Part shown: one piece after another, positions 1 to 12,863 of the stretch | How the letters are laid out: each line of letters opens with the position of its first letter | Numbering within the stretch: the first letter of the stretch is position 1 | Source: Spinacia oleracea | Lineage: Eukaryota > Streptophyta > Magnoliopsida > Caryophyllales > Amaranthaceae | NCBI RefSeq assembly: GCF_020520425.1 | Contig: NC_079487.1 | Location: forward strand, 61,667,898-61,731,897 | Reading direction: 5' to 3' | DNA length: 64,000 nt | Position numbers and translations under genes: made by a program | Notes under the pieces: model-generated | Databases searched by the model: none | Seen by the model: only the letters and a program-made list of their open reading frames with translations | What the model was told of the DNA's origin: nothing

Positions 1-1150
1 TTTGTGTCTCAAAGAAAATATGCCTTGGATTTGCTTAAAGAACATCACATGGTGGATGTCAAACCTGTTTTGCTGCCCATGGAATCAAACCTGAAACTTA
101 CCACAGACAAGGGAGAGTTGCTTCCTTCCCCTACTCCTTATCAGAGGTTGTTGGGTAGGCTGATTTACTTGACTATCACTAGGACTGACATCTCCTTCAC
201 TGTACAACTCTTGAGCCAATTCATGCATCAACCTACTTTAGTTCATATGCAAGCTGCCAAAAGACTCCTAACATACATTGCTGGCACTGTCAATCAAGGC
301 ATACTACTTGCTTCCACCTCTGCAGCCACTCTAACATCTTATTGTGACAGTGATTGGGATGGATGTCCAATGTCAAGAAGATCAACCTCAGGTTATTGCA
401 TCTTCTTGGGGAAATCTCCTGTCTCTTGGAAAGCAAAGAAACAGTCAGTTGTGGCTAGATCATCAGCAGAAGCTGAATACAGGGCTATGGCCTTGACCTC
501 TTGTGAAGTAACTTGGCTGACACACTTATTGAAGGCTCTAGGTCTGACCAGTCTACCACCTGCAGTGCTAAAATGTGACAACCAAGCAGCTCTTGCTATA
601 GCTGCTAATCCTGTTCTACATGAGAGAACAAAGCATCTGGAAGTTGACTGTCACTTCATCAGAGACAAAGTACAGAATGGCAGCATTGTCACAGAACAAG
701 TCCCATCTACTGAACAGATTGCAGATGTTCTGACTAAGGTTCTCACTGTAAAGCAACATCAGTATCTCTTGGACAAGTTGGGAGCTACCACTCACAACTT
801 GAGGGGGAGTAATAAAGGATAAGCTCTCTTGGAGTAATTAGAGTAATTAAGCTAATTAAGCTCAGCCTTAGTTTTTAATTCATGTGACTTATTTTTTGTC
901 CTTTTCTGCACATGTATGGGTACTAGCCATGAGCTGTCCCAAGGGAGTAGGGTTTGCTCTCTTCTTTTGCATTGGTGTGCCGCACTATATAAGTGTGTGC
1001 AAGTTGTTTTGTAGGCAAGCAATCTAATACAATATCATTGAGCCTCCATTTCTTTCTCTTCTCTATTTTCTGCATCTAAGTTCTGAATTCCATGCACAAG
1101 CTTTGAGCTTTTTGTTCATCACAATCAGTGACAATCAAGTTATCAAAAGT
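1..1150 (+). mobile_element. Ty1/Copia LTR retrotransposon, 3' end (RT tail, RNase H, 3' LTR)
   Basis: Fossil element entering from the left edge. An open frame to 822 holds the end of reverse transcriptase and the whole RNase H region. Copia hallmarks seen are [39 protein letters not shown] and [13 protein letters not shown], followed by [11 protein letters not shown] purine tract (GAGGGGGAG) lies near 801. An LTR-like stretch with a TATA box (near 986) runs to roughly 1150; its exact ends were not fixed. The part inside the window looks uninterrupted, but most of the element lies outside. Confidence 0.9.
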
Positions 1151-1460
1151 CAACATGGTGCGATATTTGCGGAACGGAGGATTTTTCTTTGATTTCCTAG
1201 TTGTTGCAATTCTGAATTCGTAGCTTTAATTCAAATTTCTAAAATTCAGATCTGATTAAACGATATTAATCACCTTTTGGTGATTTAGAAACATAAGGCT
1301 TATATATAACACATAGTCCTAACCCTGTAAGATCTAATGTCAGCCCTTTAAAAGCCCATTAAAAACAAATCTTTTAAGAGCCCGGTCCATTTATAACATT
1401 TAAGGGCTGAGCCCGTTTATAAACGGGCTGGATACGGGGTTTTAATGGAGACCCGGCCCA
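1151..1460. other. Intergenic, nothing recognised
   Basis: AT-rich sequence between the Copia 3' end and the LINE remnant. A short inverted GGGCTGAGCCCG/CGGGCTGG motif is seen near 1405-1430. No coding potential was recognised. Confidence 0.4.
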
Positions 1461-1760
1461 TTGAACAGGTCTAGCGGAGACTATCCTTTGAAGAAGAGAT
1501 CAAGAGGGACACAAAGAAGTTCAGAAGTAAGAAGGCAAAGGACAAGCTTTTCAGCGCGCCTTGTCTTTACTGAAATAGTATACCAGGTTTGGGTGCAGAG
1601 AAACATGAAGATCTTCACCAACATGACTGATGCTTCTAATGCTGTAGTAAATAGGATTTTGTTTAACTCAGCCTGTAGATGTAGATGTACTGATGATATG
1701 AGTTCACAGTTGATGTAATTGTTTGCTTGCTGCTTTCCTACAGTTACTACTGATTTAATC
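1461..1760 (+). mobile_element. LINE 3' remnant (end of reverse-transcriptase ORF)
   Basis: The reading frame 1461-1718 contains FSARLVFTEIVYQVW followed by VQRNMKIFTNM and NAVVNRILFNSACRC. This is the usual pattern of the zf-RVT tail that ends plant LINE ORF2 (hydrophobic AxxVYxxWxxRNxxIF, then a basic segment). The rest of ORF2 is not upstream, so this is a 5'-truncated remnant. Family assignment is from motif recall. Confidence 0.5.
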
Positions 1761-1966
1761 AACCAAAAAACAGATGAATTAAACCTTACATGATTGATTA
1801 GCAAGAAAACGAAATTCCAGAACCGTTGAACAGAGATTGATTAATAAGACATGTTAAGGAAGCATCATAGAACAAAACAGCAACCAGACCAAAAAAGTTT
1901 TGCAACAACTCCTATCCTTAAGAGTTAAGACTACTGCCACCCTAATTCGGCTTGAAATTTTGTTAC

Positions 1967-3206
1967 TTATATCATGTAGTAATTATTGAAATTAACGTGA
2001 GATCGGTATGTCTGGCCGGGTATCCAGCCTTGAGGGATGACATTATACAAAGTAAGGGTATCTCCAGATTTAGCATCAGTTAATTGCAGAGAGAAAGGAG
2101 GTTGAAGAACAATTCCAGCATTAAGTGCCCATAGTGCTCCCCATGATCGTTGCATGCTCATCCATTCACCAGATTGTTGCTTCAACTTGACACTTTTTAT
2201 TCCCTCTCCATCTGCATACTCAATTATGGATGCAAAGTGGTATGGGTTTGAACCCGAATCCACTTTTACCGCCACTGCTACTCCTGGATAGTTGCATTTT
2301 ACCCTGCACCAATTAACATACTATGTAGTAGGAATAACATATGCAAAACTTGTCGATGGCATGGTAAATTGGTAATGTTGTTTCATATATAATATACCTC
2401 TTGTACTGAATGCGAACAACACCATCATTTCGTAATTGGTCAGCAAGGCCATGCTTAGCCAAGGCTCCAAAGGCTTTCCCACTTAAATCAAAATGAGGCA
2501 TATCTGAGGGGCAACCTGGACATTCATCTGGTATCGTCACACTCACTTCTTGCCCTGAACATGCTTTATTCTCGCTACATTTTACCTATGCCAATACAAA
2601 TTCAAATTTACCACACGCACGTAAATTAAAATATGTGTAATCTTTATTATGTTTTCTTCTTTAATTTTTCTTACGTCTGTTATAACTACTCCGTATATAT
2701 TTGTAATTACTACTGTGTAAATTAGCACAAATTTTTAAAGTAAAATAAAAAATTGAAACCTCATAGCAAACTCCACATCCTTCACCAGACTCATAAATTG
2801 AGGATCCACCAGCTGATATCATGGCAGAAAATGGAGGCCTTTCTACCGATTCTGAATACCCACATGCTCCACCTACAATTTTGTACATTTCTTATCAGTT
2901 TTTATCTACTATAGCAAGCCACACATCTGTTATCCTTTGAAATATATCACATGATATAGTTCATACATTCCCGTATGTATTAATACTATTATTATATGTA
3001 CAAATCAACTAAGTGTCATTTTTGCTAAGATTTTTAAACGACGACATACCATTGCTTCCGGCGCCAGTAGGGCTTCCATACCATGTAGCACCACCAGGAG
3101 ACCAATTGGAATTAATACTAGACACATTTACAACTTTGGTGTTGAAACAATGACTAGTATCAACAAGAATAGCAAAAACTAAACAAATTAGGTTCAAAAT
3201 AACCAT
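1967..3206 (-). CDS. Beta-expansin (cell-wall loosening protein), four exons
   Basis: Exons on the minus strand are 3206-3050, 2872-2760, 2585-2398 and 2303-1967. Every junction is GT/AG, and the sum is 795 nt, giving 264 residues, the usual expansin length. A hydrophobic signal peptide ([20 protein letters not shown]) is followed by [19 protein letters not shown], a Cys-rich domain with [10 protein letters not shown], then [13 protein letters not shown], the catalytic-like HFD motif of expansin domain 1. The last exon is the grass-pollen-allergen-like domain 2 with WGALWALN. Expansins are secreted and loosen cellulose/xylan contacts without hydrolysis. The CXXXC/Cys pattern and N-terminal spacing favour the beta (EXPB) rather than the alpha class. 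All parts look intact. The subfamily call is less sure than the family. Confidence 0.9.
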
Positions 3207-3881
3207 TATGAAACTTAGTAATATTGCTAATGCTATACTGCTATGTTAATACTGTAATTATTGATGAAAATTGCGATCAAATCAGTGTTATTTATTGATT
3301 TGTAACAAGATTGATGATTTTCTTAATTCAAAAATAAAAGATTGATGATTTTCTCCCCATGATTTTAGGCCTCGATTGACGAAAATTACTAGTCTAATTA
3401 TTCAATTATTCGAAAATACAAAGTCATTACCAAATTTTACACACATAAAACATGGAAGGTTAAATTTTGATTGAGGTAACGATATCTTTAGGATACTCTC
3501 CATAGTTAACAAAGATATTATCCTATTGGTTGATGTGCACTAATGATAATCTATAAAAGGATACGGAGTAGATACGTAGCTCATATTGTATCGATACAGA
3601 ATTGGCCATAAGGTCGGGTCGGGTTAGAATCTAGGTCATATTGGATCGATATAGAACTGAGCATAAGGTCATTTCAGGTTAGAACCACGCAAAAAATGTA
3701 CGGGGTTTGATAGGATTTTCAGACAAGCTTTTGGGCGAATAGTAAATTACAAAATTAATTTTTTGAATATACCTTTTGAGAAATAATTATTTTTAAAGTT
3801 CTTTGATTTCAAAAGAAATTACAAAATGAATGCATACTTTTTGAGAAATTAAATTTTTAATTAATATATACTACCTCCGTT
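3207..3881. other. Expansin upstream region, no gene
   Basis: AT-rich sequence upstream of the expansin start, presumably including its promoter. A short tandem-like pair (ATATTGTATCGATACAGAATTG and ATATTGGATCGATATAGAACTG versions, with 'CATAAGGTC') lies at 3580-3680. No coding region was recognised. Confidence 0.4.
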
Positions 3882-4290
3882 CACTACAACCTACATGATC
3901 AAGGAGGGCGAAAAAAGTCGCCCTGTTTGATCAAAATATCGTCATTTTAATCTTTAAAGGCGACAAAAAAATTGCCCTTAACTCGTCCTGTTAGATTCGT
4001 CCTATTAGCTTTTTAAGGCAACACTTTTTGTTCGCCTTTTTTAATCAAAACCAAAGAGGGCAAATATTTTTCGCCTTCTTTGGTTGAACTCAAGGAAAGC
4101 AAATGATATCTCGTCCTCCTTGATTACATTTCGCCCTCTAAAATAGCTTTAATAGGGTAATTGTGTTTGTCTTGTTTGTTCAAAACCAAACAAGGCAACT
4201 TGCTTATGTCGCCCTCTTTGCTCTGTTTTTTATTTTAAAAAACATAAATCTGGTTGAGGCAACACAAAAACTTGGCTTATAAGTGACTAT
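3882..4290. mobile_element. CACTA-type terminus with subterminal repeats
   Basis: CACTACAA at 3882-3889 is followed by about 350 bp of short direct and inverted units built on GGGCGAAAAAAGTCGCCC and its variants (GGCGACAAAAAAATTGCC, GGGCAAATATTTTTCGCC). A CACTA end followed by transposase-binding-like subterminal repeats is the standard architecture of plant En/Spm elements. No matching TTGTAGTG end was found nearby, so the right boundary is unknown; the element may be truncated. Confidence 0.55.
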
Positions 4291-6280
4291 ATATATGTGG
4301 CAACAATCTTTTAATCAATACGAACTATAGTAGCTATTACATGCTAATATGAAAAGAGAAGTATCCATTGTTTACACACAGTAACATTAGAAGTTCTACC
4401 GAGGCCATATTAGTATTAGAAAGTATAGCATTACAATATCAGTCTATTAACAGCAGGTTAGCAGTTTAGGACCAAAGATAGCTTGACTAGATACTCTATA
4501 CTATGAAAGATAGCCCCCGTAAACTTACTTCAAAAAGCCTACATAGAATAGCATCTAAGCAAGTTCTCCAAAGGCCACCTCAACCAAGGGTCACTTCCAA
4601 AACATAATATTAACTTAATATTGCTTCAGCTGTTGAAGTTGATGGCCATGATCACGGCAAAATGGCATTAAAACCAATCAAAAATGCAAGTTGCGAGGAT
4701 ACACCACTAATGAATACAGAATACGATCAACCTGTGAAATTATTTCATAAAGATTCAAATGTTCATAACATAGTGGTAATAGAGAAAACCATAAAGTTTG
4801 CCTATATGTTAAGTGACATAACATTATAGCTATAAGTCTATAACCCTGTTGGAATAATCTATTACCTTAATTAATCTTGTTTTCTTGTCAAGTTCATATT
4901 TGACCTAGCTTCCTTTTGAGATCTCAATAACCTGTATAACATAAACAAAATCAGGATCTTGTAGCATTAATATCAGATCATTTCGTAGTTCTGAATGCTG
5001 ATTGAAGGTCTGAAATTGTTGTTTTTGGTAAATAAGAGAAGTATAATATTTTTCAACCCCTTTCAGATCTCACATCCATTACTTAATCATAGTGACACAT
5101 TGAATTAAATTTTTTGGTTTGGCGGATCAAGGTGGAAATAAAAACTTACACAACGGCAATTTTTAGTACTTCAGGACCTGCAACCAGAATTTACAGCAAC
5201 GAATTAGTTTTTTACTAAGCTCTTGTACGTTACTAGACAAGTTACAAACAAGTATTTGCAGATATAATAACAATGTCAAGATCATGCCATGGATGTGCAG
5301 CGACAGATACAATACCAATGTCAAGATCGTTCTCCTCTTCACGCTCACTACTGCCTGCCTCTGCCTCAAGTTCATAGGAAATATATACCATGCACACATG
5401 ATTATCTTAGGAAAAGAGTAATACGACACCAATCATTATTCATTATTCATTATTCTTATTGTAAACCTGTACTAGGAAGCTCACCAATTCATAAATTATC
5501 CTAGCTATTGATTTGGCACCACATGCTGACCGGATTCTTTTAGTGGTTTCATAAAGATAATTACAGTTACTATTTACACAAAGATTAAGATAAAGGTAGA
5601 AAATTTGGTTGAATATAATACAATATGGATAAAATAAGAGAAAAGTGTAAAAAGGTGGGTGAGTGTAAGGAAAAATAATGAATAAAGTAAGAAAAAGTGA
5701 GTGGAAAATTGTAAATGTTATGGGGATAAGAAGGGTAAGATAGTTTTTTAATGTCAAAAACTAGAATAAAGCAAAGTGTAAAGAAAATTATGAAACAAAT
5801 TAAAAACGGAAAGTGTAGAGATTTAAAACACAAGTTCAACTTAAAATGGACATGTGTCATGACCTACTCATTTGTTTGAGTGATTTCAGTTGGAAGTGAA
5901 AGCTTGTTGCAGTAGCTTTCCAAAGCCTGGTCATAAACTCGTTTTGGATAAGGAACGAGAGAGTTGTATCAAATTACAAAGAGTTATCCAGAAGTACATC
6001 ACCAATTATGCAGAATGTAAATCGACTCTCGTGCGCCCGCACGCAACGGTTTGTCGATACAATTGATAAGATTGACCATGGTGCACATTGAGAATGGTGT
6101 GCCGCAATAACACAAGTGTATAGCGCGCGAAAAGAACATTACCTTAAGTAAAAACATGAATATATTTACTATTTATAGTTTTAATAAAAAAAGTAAAATA
6201 ATATATTTTTTTATAACAAAAAAGTGAGATAATATATCGCATGTTCTTTTGTCAGAAGGTCATGTACTTTTGTTTGTACA
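4291..6280. other. Non-coding, possible CACTA interior
   Basis: No convincing coding region was seen on either strand; the open frames here are short and of low complexity. The stretch may belong to the element that starts at 3882, but nothing in the sequence proves this. Confidence 0.3.
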
Positions 6281-6925
6281 TATAGTCTTATATGCACGAA
6301 ATGCGTGCGAGATAATAAAAAAATTAAAATTGTGTTATTACAATTAATTAATCATCATAAATAATAAGCAAGAAACGTTGACTGCCGTAAAGAAAAATTG
6401 ATAGGAAGAGAACAATTTACATAAAGAATAGAATAGAGATTATAACTTACAATTTACATAAAAAATTATAACTTACTATTTTCTATTTTTGAGGCAGCAA
6501 CAATTTATAAATTTAACAAAATTAAGAGAACTAATTGGGTGGGGCTTGAAAAACAACCATTTCTTTTGTCAAAACCGTACTTCTCTAAAAAGAAATTCTC
6601 TCAAAATTTTGATTCCCACCATATGAAATATATCATACAAGCCTAACTATATGTGTAACCTCAGGCTTGCTGGTTTTATGTGTGGGATAAGCTAGGCTTT
6701 CTAATATAAATCAATATTTATGCGTGATGTATTCATCCTCTCTCTTGTTAATTTATGGGTATTTTTTCTTGTTGGGTTATGCGTGATACATGGGTAATAA
6801 TCAGATTTAATATTGAATTAAATTGTGAAAGGGTAGAGGATATTTTAGTCTTTTTAAAAGGGAACACCAAAAGTGGGATTACCAAAATGCCCATCCCCTC
6901 TTCCCTTGTATAATAGAGATATGTT
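6281..6925. repeat. Dispersed non-autonomous repeat, copy 1
   Basis: The segment opens with TAGTCTTATATGCACG and closes with the CACCAAAAGTGGGATTACC ... TATAATAGAGAT pattern. A shorter relative lies at 16402-16739, with TAGTCTTATATGCACACG and ACCAAAAGTTGATTTAC ... TATATAATAC. Ends with GCGTGC and TATAATAGA look like a non-autonomous Helitron or MITE family, but I could not define exact termini. Confidence 0.35.
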
Positions 6926-7963
6926 TTTCTAGTGCATCATGCTTATTGTGCATCATTGTTATAACACTAATTGGTTTGTCGGGTTTCTCTCTATTTTGAA
7001 CCGGGTTTGTGGTTTATTTATGAATTGTTATAAATACCTTTTTAGGGCATTTATTGTGTACATTTTACAAATTAGAGAGAGAAATATAGTGTTTATGAAA
7101 AAGTTCTTCATTATGTTTACTCTTGTGCTTGTGAGTGAGAATTAGAGAAAGAATTTGCTCAATACTCTTGTAAACTCTAATTTTAAATCAATATGGAGCA
7201 CAACATAATCTCCTAGTTTAGAGTGAGTTTTATAATGTTCAAGCACATTGCTTGAAGGATCTTCCCACCTTCCAAAATTTGTGTCATTTTGCATTAAATT
7301 TTCTTAATTGTTCTAATTTGTTCTTCCTTAATTACTCCATTAATCATAATTTTCCTAACACTTAATACTCGTGTTTTCCATCGAATATGAAACAAAAAAC
7401 GGAGGCAGTAATAAATTATTTATATACTGTTTCAAGTTGGATCTATCATCTTCGATCTAGTGGTCCTGCAAACAAAAAGTTTATTAATCTAGTGGTGAAT
7501 TAATTAGTGATATTATTTTGGTATCGGACCAATAACTCAGCCCTTTCAACCACTATGACACATAATGTTTGCCTGTTTGGTTTCAAATCGATCAAATTAT
7601 GAAAAGAAAACAGAGGAATTTTATACTATTAATTAGGATACAGGGACAAGGTAAATTCGGCTATTATTCAGCTTATAGGGCAACTATACGTAGACAGTAC
7701 ACCGTATGACCAAATAAGCTAATTACATGATTGTACTTAATAATACGCATTCTAAGTACAATGATTTCGTAATAAGCACAACAATACTAATTAGCACTTC
7801 TACAAATGTATTTCTTTGATACACAGAGCTATCATATAACCACAATTAAGGTGATAACATATTATTTACTTAAAACATACTCATTGTTTTGTATAATGGT
7901 TTGTATAATAATTAATAAGCACAATAATAGTTACCATTACCAATGTCTTTCTCCTCATCAACA
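6926..7963. other. Intergenic, downstream of AAA-ATPase gene A
   Basis: AT-rich DNA without recognisable genes. It includes the presumed 3' untranslated region of the AAA-ATPase gene that ends at 7964 on the minus strand. Confidence 0.35.
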
Positions 7964-10525
7964 TCAGGGCTTGTTCTTGGTATCTTCTTCATGTTTGATC
8001 TCCCCATTAGCAAGTACTTGTTCTTCCACCTTAATTTCTTCCTTTACCTCATTTTTCGCTTTCTCCTTCTCTCTTTTTTCCTCTTCATCCTTCTTCAATT
8101 GATCATCCATTTTCGACTTCTCAAGAGCCTTAACCAAATTTTCTAAACAAGTATCGACAACTATCTCAAGTGACTTAGGCATCAAATTTTCAGCTACATC
8201 AGAAGGGTTCATCTTAGTCTCCTCTAACAACCTCTCGATCTTCTCGAACAAAGGATGTGATGTAACATCTAAATAATTATTGGCAAGCACTTTAAACGCT
8301 TCAAAACAACAATGTGATAACTCAATATGCACATCCATTCGACCTGTTCGAATAAGTGCAGGATCAAGCTTTTCAATATGATTCGTAGTAAAGATAATTA
8401 GCCTCTCTTCTCCAACAGCAGACCAAATCCCATCAATAAAATTCAACAACCCAGAAAGAGTAACCTCACTTTTTTTGTTTTCCCCTTCTTCTTTCAACTT
8501 CTTCTTAACCTTCTCTTTATCATCTTCATCTTCCTTAGTATCCTTGTCCTTATCATTCTTTGTTGTTGATGATCTTTGTCCCGTTAAATCAAGCGAGCAA
8601 TCAATATCTTCAATCACAATCATAGACTTACTTGAAGTCTCGATAAGTAGCCTCCTTAATTGAGTATTATCTTTAACCGCGGTTAGTTCAAGGTCATAAA
8701 TATCATACTCCAACAAGTTTGCAATGGCAACAATCATGGTTGATTTACCAGTACCAGGAGGTCCATACAAGAGATAACCACGTTTCCATGGCTTTCCAAT
8801 CTTAGCATAGTAATCTTTTGCTTTACTAAAGCGAACGAGGTCGTTCTTGATTGTGTTTTTCTTGGACTCCTCCATACCTAAGTGGTCAAATGTAGCGGGA
8901 TGCTTGAACTCAACATGGCTCCATAAGCCTCCTCTACTATATGAACCACTTTGTTCTTTAACGTTGGTAAACAACTTTCTTTGCCTATTTCTAATTGTAA
9001 TTGCTTTGCCTTCTTCTAAAATGTAATTCAAGTACGTTTTTGTAATAAACTCTCTATAGCGACCATGAAAACTAAGCTGATAATTCCTGTTACAAGGATA
9101 AGGCAACAGTAAGCTTGTTTAAATCGCAGTAAACACAGGTTATACTGTTGAAAACATTTAGTTTGTTTAAATTTTAAAATTACCCAAAATATAAAAATTA
9201 TCCGAAATTACCAAAATTAATCGAGATTTAATTTTGGTTTTTTTCAAGATATTTTTCCCAAGGATTGATCGTTTTAAGTTTTTTTAAATACTACTTAATC
9301 CTCGCACCGCTTTTCTTTTTGGGTGTGAGTATTAAGGATTGATACTCCCTTTGTCCCTTAATACTCGCACTGCTTTCTTTTTTGGGTCGTCTCTTAATGC
9401 TTGCACCGCTTCTATAAATGAAAATTTTAATCAATATTTATTATTTCTCACACTTACCTACTAACCCACCTACACGGCTACACACTTATTCCTTACGAAA
9501 AATTATTTAAAAATTCACACCCACCACTCACCACTCACCACTCCCCACCCCTTAGTCCCTTACATATTTCTCACTAACTATATTAAAAATATACAATCAA
9601 CTACTCCGTAACACATATTAAATTAACAAGTCAATTCAAGTGTCTTAAATCCGCACCGGTCAAATCGGTGCGAGTATTAAGGGACGGATGGAGTATTAAC
9701 TTCTAACAAATTAAAAAATAATTGAATTTTTTTATTTGTCCCTTTTGTACGACTGATGTAAAAAAAAATACTTGGTATAAAATATATATTTTTTGAAAAA
9801 TGAATGTAGACGTTGAACTCTGAGTGAGTTGTTTTTGTGGCCACAAGTTACAGACGACTAATCCGTACATAATAAATTTCCTTGGTATGTTGAGTTCAAT
9901 ATATGTCCTTGATGAACTTAGAATTTTTCTTTCTTGGATGGAAACACACAATTTATAATAAATGAATACGGAGTACTACGTAAACACTGAAAAAGCAACA
10001 AATGAATGTAAAATTCAATTTATAATAACAATTAAGAGTAAAAATGAATAAACAAATGAAATGAGTAATGTAAGAGTACCGTTTTTCATCTGTTCCTGGG
10101 AACCAACTGATGGTTTGAGATTTGGAATAACTTTTACGACTAGTCCACCAAACCTTAACTCCTTGATACTCATCAGTTACCTCCTCGTTATCAGCTAATC
10201 CAAGTACTAAAGCCTTACCACCCTTGATAAAATTACCCTTTAAACCCCTCGCTTTCTTGGAAGTTTTTTCACCAAGGTAAGTTTCAATAGTTATGTAAGC
10301 CTCACTTGGAGTAAATCGATCCCCAGTATATTCTTCAAAGGTTATATCAAGGTATGGAGAGAAAATTCTTACAAATCTCTCCGTGTAGCGGTACAGGAAT
10401 GAGCGGATCGAATCCCGCCAATGATGAGGGAGATATTGTTCATACATAGCCTTAATGAACATTATTGTTGCTAACAATGATCCAAGTTGCATCAACATAT
10501 CGTTTGTGCTCATCATCATCATCAT
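7964..10525 (-). CDS. BCS1-like AAA-ATPase, copy A
   Basis: Two exons, 10525-10080 and 9086-7964, with GT/AG junctions. The intron splits the arginine codon (CG|G) after DEK. The joined frame is 1569 nt, giving 522 residues. An N-terminal hydrophobic anchor (about residues 11-30, LMQLGSLLATIMFIKAMYEQ) leads into the AAA_N (AAA-ATPase-like N-terminal) domain. The AAA domain has Walker A GPPGTGKS at 257-264, Walker B MIVIEDID at 304-311, a Lys/Glu-rich insert at about 320-355, sensor/SRH FTTNHIEKLDPALIRTGRMD and a charged C-terminal tail. Relatives in Arabidopsis (OM66/HSR4 type) are membrane-anchored, stress- and defence-induced ATPases at mitochondria or ER. The start is the first of five Met codons; any of them could be used. 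A TATA-like run lies 45-60 bp upstream (about 10570-10581). The sequence looks functional. Confidence 0.92.
9345..9693. mobile_element. Stowaway-like MITE in the intron of gene A
   Basis: Terminal inverted repeats CTCCCTTTGTCCCTTAATAC and GTATTAAGGGACGGATGGAG are flanked by TA on both sides (9343-9344 and 9694-9695). The interior has no coding potential. Length is about 349 bp. TIR sequence and TA duplication fit the Stowaway/Tc1-mariner MITE group. A partial copy of the same end lies just upstream at about 9293-9335. Confidence 0.8.
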
Positions 10526-12050
10526 CGTTTTTTTTCCTCTCTAAATTAATTTTCTTCAACTTCGATTATGTGTATATATATTACTTTGTATTTCTAGATT
10601 TGTAGTAATACAACAAGAGGACGACGACTTTAAAAGTATAGTCTTGCCCCTTTGGATTTTATTATAAGCCTAAATTATACGTAGTAGGTCAAGATTACGC
10701 TAACAAACAGACAAATCATATTTTCTCATGAATCATGATGCTTTTTAGTGGAGAACTGGAAATGCTATAGAAATTTCAAATTGGTCTACTTCGTTTGTCA
10801 TACTATTACCGTACATGATGTGGTTGCATAGGTAACGAGTCATCACTCTTTTTCCACATCTTTGACTACTCATTTTATGTATTTTTTGGTGTTATAGGTT
10901 GATACTTGATAGTCACAACTCACAAGTATTAAGGAATATAAGTTGATTTTCTTATCATAATTATGCAAGTGGTGGATGCATTAATTATTTATTGTAAATA
11001 AGGTGAATATTTTATTGTGAGAAAATATGATGTTTTTTGTTTTTTGGAGACTAGAGACCATAGAAAAAAGATAAATAATAAACAACAAGATAGTAGAGAC
11101 CTTGGTTGTAATATTTAATATAGAAACTAGTTAGTGACACAGGCGATGCCCCGAATTTTATTGTTTTTGTTATTTGGTTTTTGTCTGATTAATGATTGTT
11201 TTCTTTGCAAACCTTTATGTATTTTTCTATTTAATTTGTTGCCAATATTACAGAATATTCTCCAAATATATGAAGGTTTTTAGAATAGTTCCTATGATCA
11301 AATACTTTATTTTGCTAGTCTTACTTGATTGGTACTCCGTATAAAACTTTGTTTTTTCTATTCACTTATAATCATAAGAAATTTCTTAAAGCGTCAATTA
11401 TTATAAATTGAATAACATAAATATAGTATATTTTTAGAAAAACACACTATTGATTAGCTAAAGAAATAGTACAACAATTAACTTTTTCTTTTACGTATGA
11501 TCTGATTAATTAAGAAAGATTAATTAAGTAAATTTTTTACAATAGGTTATTATTCAAATATATATTGGGCATTAAAGTTTTGATACTTATAAGAATGACT
11601 TTTGTCTTTTTTCATTACTTTATAGTCATACATTGTAGAGATGGTTAGAACTTTACATTATGAATTAGAGGTCATGGGTTCGAACATTGATACTAACATT
11701 TTTTGTGATAATCATTTTGAGTAATGCATGTATGCGCGCGCATGACATGGCACAGTGACACGTGGCAACGTGACATTTCTTACCTTGGAGATTTAATAAT
11801 AGTATATATTACTAACAAGAAAATTTAACCTCTAAAAAAATACGGTCGGAAATGATATATGTAACTCTTAATTAGAAAAAGTTACAGATTGAGGCAGTAT
11901 CTCTCTTTGACTATTGACATCGGATTTGAATTGGGTGGAGTTTCACTATACCCAATTTAGTTTAGTTCAGTTAAGACCTAATAAGATAATATAATTTAAG
12001 TTCAATTTACCTTAGTTCATTTTCAATTTATTGTATACTGCGTAATAAAC
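10526..12050. other. Region between divergent genes A and B, left part
   Basis: Contains the presumed promoter of gene A. A segment at about 11128-11812 has repeat-like edges (ACTAGTTAGTGACACAGGCG at the left, TTAATAATAGTATATATTAC at the right) typical of anonymous plant dispersed repeats. No coding region was recognised. Confidence 0.35.
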
Positions 12051-12063
12051 AAGTAGGGCGCAG

Positions 12064-12776
12064 ATTTTTTTTGGATGCTTTGAGAGGTCTCGAAGAGGCG
12101 GCTTCTCCTCCTTCGACATGGGCAGACCTCGGAAGAATCATGCCAAAATCTTGGAAAACAGTTGAATACGAAAAATGATGATCTCTCTAGGCCAGTTACA
12201 CGTGCAGCTTCGAAGAATACTCAAGCTCCTTCAATGGTGGAGGACGACGCCATTTCCGTGGAATCAAATTTGGACTCAGTTGACCCGCCACTATTTGAAC
12301 CCGAAATTCTCACTCCCAAATCCTCATTAGCTGCATTACAAGTTCGCTCTCAGGTGCGTGATGAGTTTAATGCTTGGATTAATGGAATTGAATCCGGGCA
12401 TGATATTCGTACCCATTTTTCTTCGAATGTTAAAAATGGCGGGGATGGGGGTGGTGGGTCTAACTTGAATCATGCTAGTCTCAATGAACTTGTAAGAATG
12501 CATATGGATGATAATATGTTGTTGAATTCCATGGAAACTCCCGTTAATTCCTCGATTGATGCTTCCCCTGTTTTATCCCCTGTTATAATCGAGGTTAGAA
12601 CTAGGAACAGGGAATGGCACAATTCCTTGTAATAGTTGGTCTGTTGCTCTATTGAGCTTTTGTTTCCTCTTTTGGGCTTGAGGGAGTCCTTCATAGAAGG
12701 TTTGCCTCTCCCCATTTGAGTGGTTGTATTGGTTGTTGATTTTAATATATTCCAATTTCTTCTTGCTTGCCAAAAA
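12064..12776 (+). mobile_element. LINE-type insertion with an ORF1-like fragment
   Basis: A short leader is followed by ATG at 12118 (MGRPRKNHAK...). The frame then shifts into 12162-12632, which has an acidic, low-complexity N-terminus and the ending ALQVRSQVRDEFNAWINGIE. A 3' tail of LINE style ends in a short A-run (CTTGCTTGCCAAAAAAA) at about 12776. Imperfect flanking duplications AAGTAGGGCGCAG (12051-12063) and AAGAAGGGAGCAG (12777-12789) agree at 11 of 13 bases. No reverse transcriptase is present, so it is internally deleted. The ORF1 identity is an inference. Confidence 0.5.
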
Positions 12777-12863
12777 AAGAAGGGAGCAGAGGCGGACTCT
12801 CGATAGGACAACCTAATACTAATATCTGGAAAGCAAACAATGAAACAACAACATTCTAAACAC

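Noticed and set aside
5163-5860. Cluster of short frames on both strands
   Set aside because: Low-complexity Phe/Tyr/Ser-rich translations from AT-rich DNA; no homology recognised and no consistent splice structure.
8475-8663. Plus-strand frame inside gene A exon 2
   Set aside because: Antisense shadow of the Lys/Glu-rich AAA insert.
12162-12632. 156-codon frame as a host gene
   Set aside because: It sits between LINE-style flanking duplications with a LINE-like 3' tail, so I list it as an ORF1-like part of a LINE insertion.
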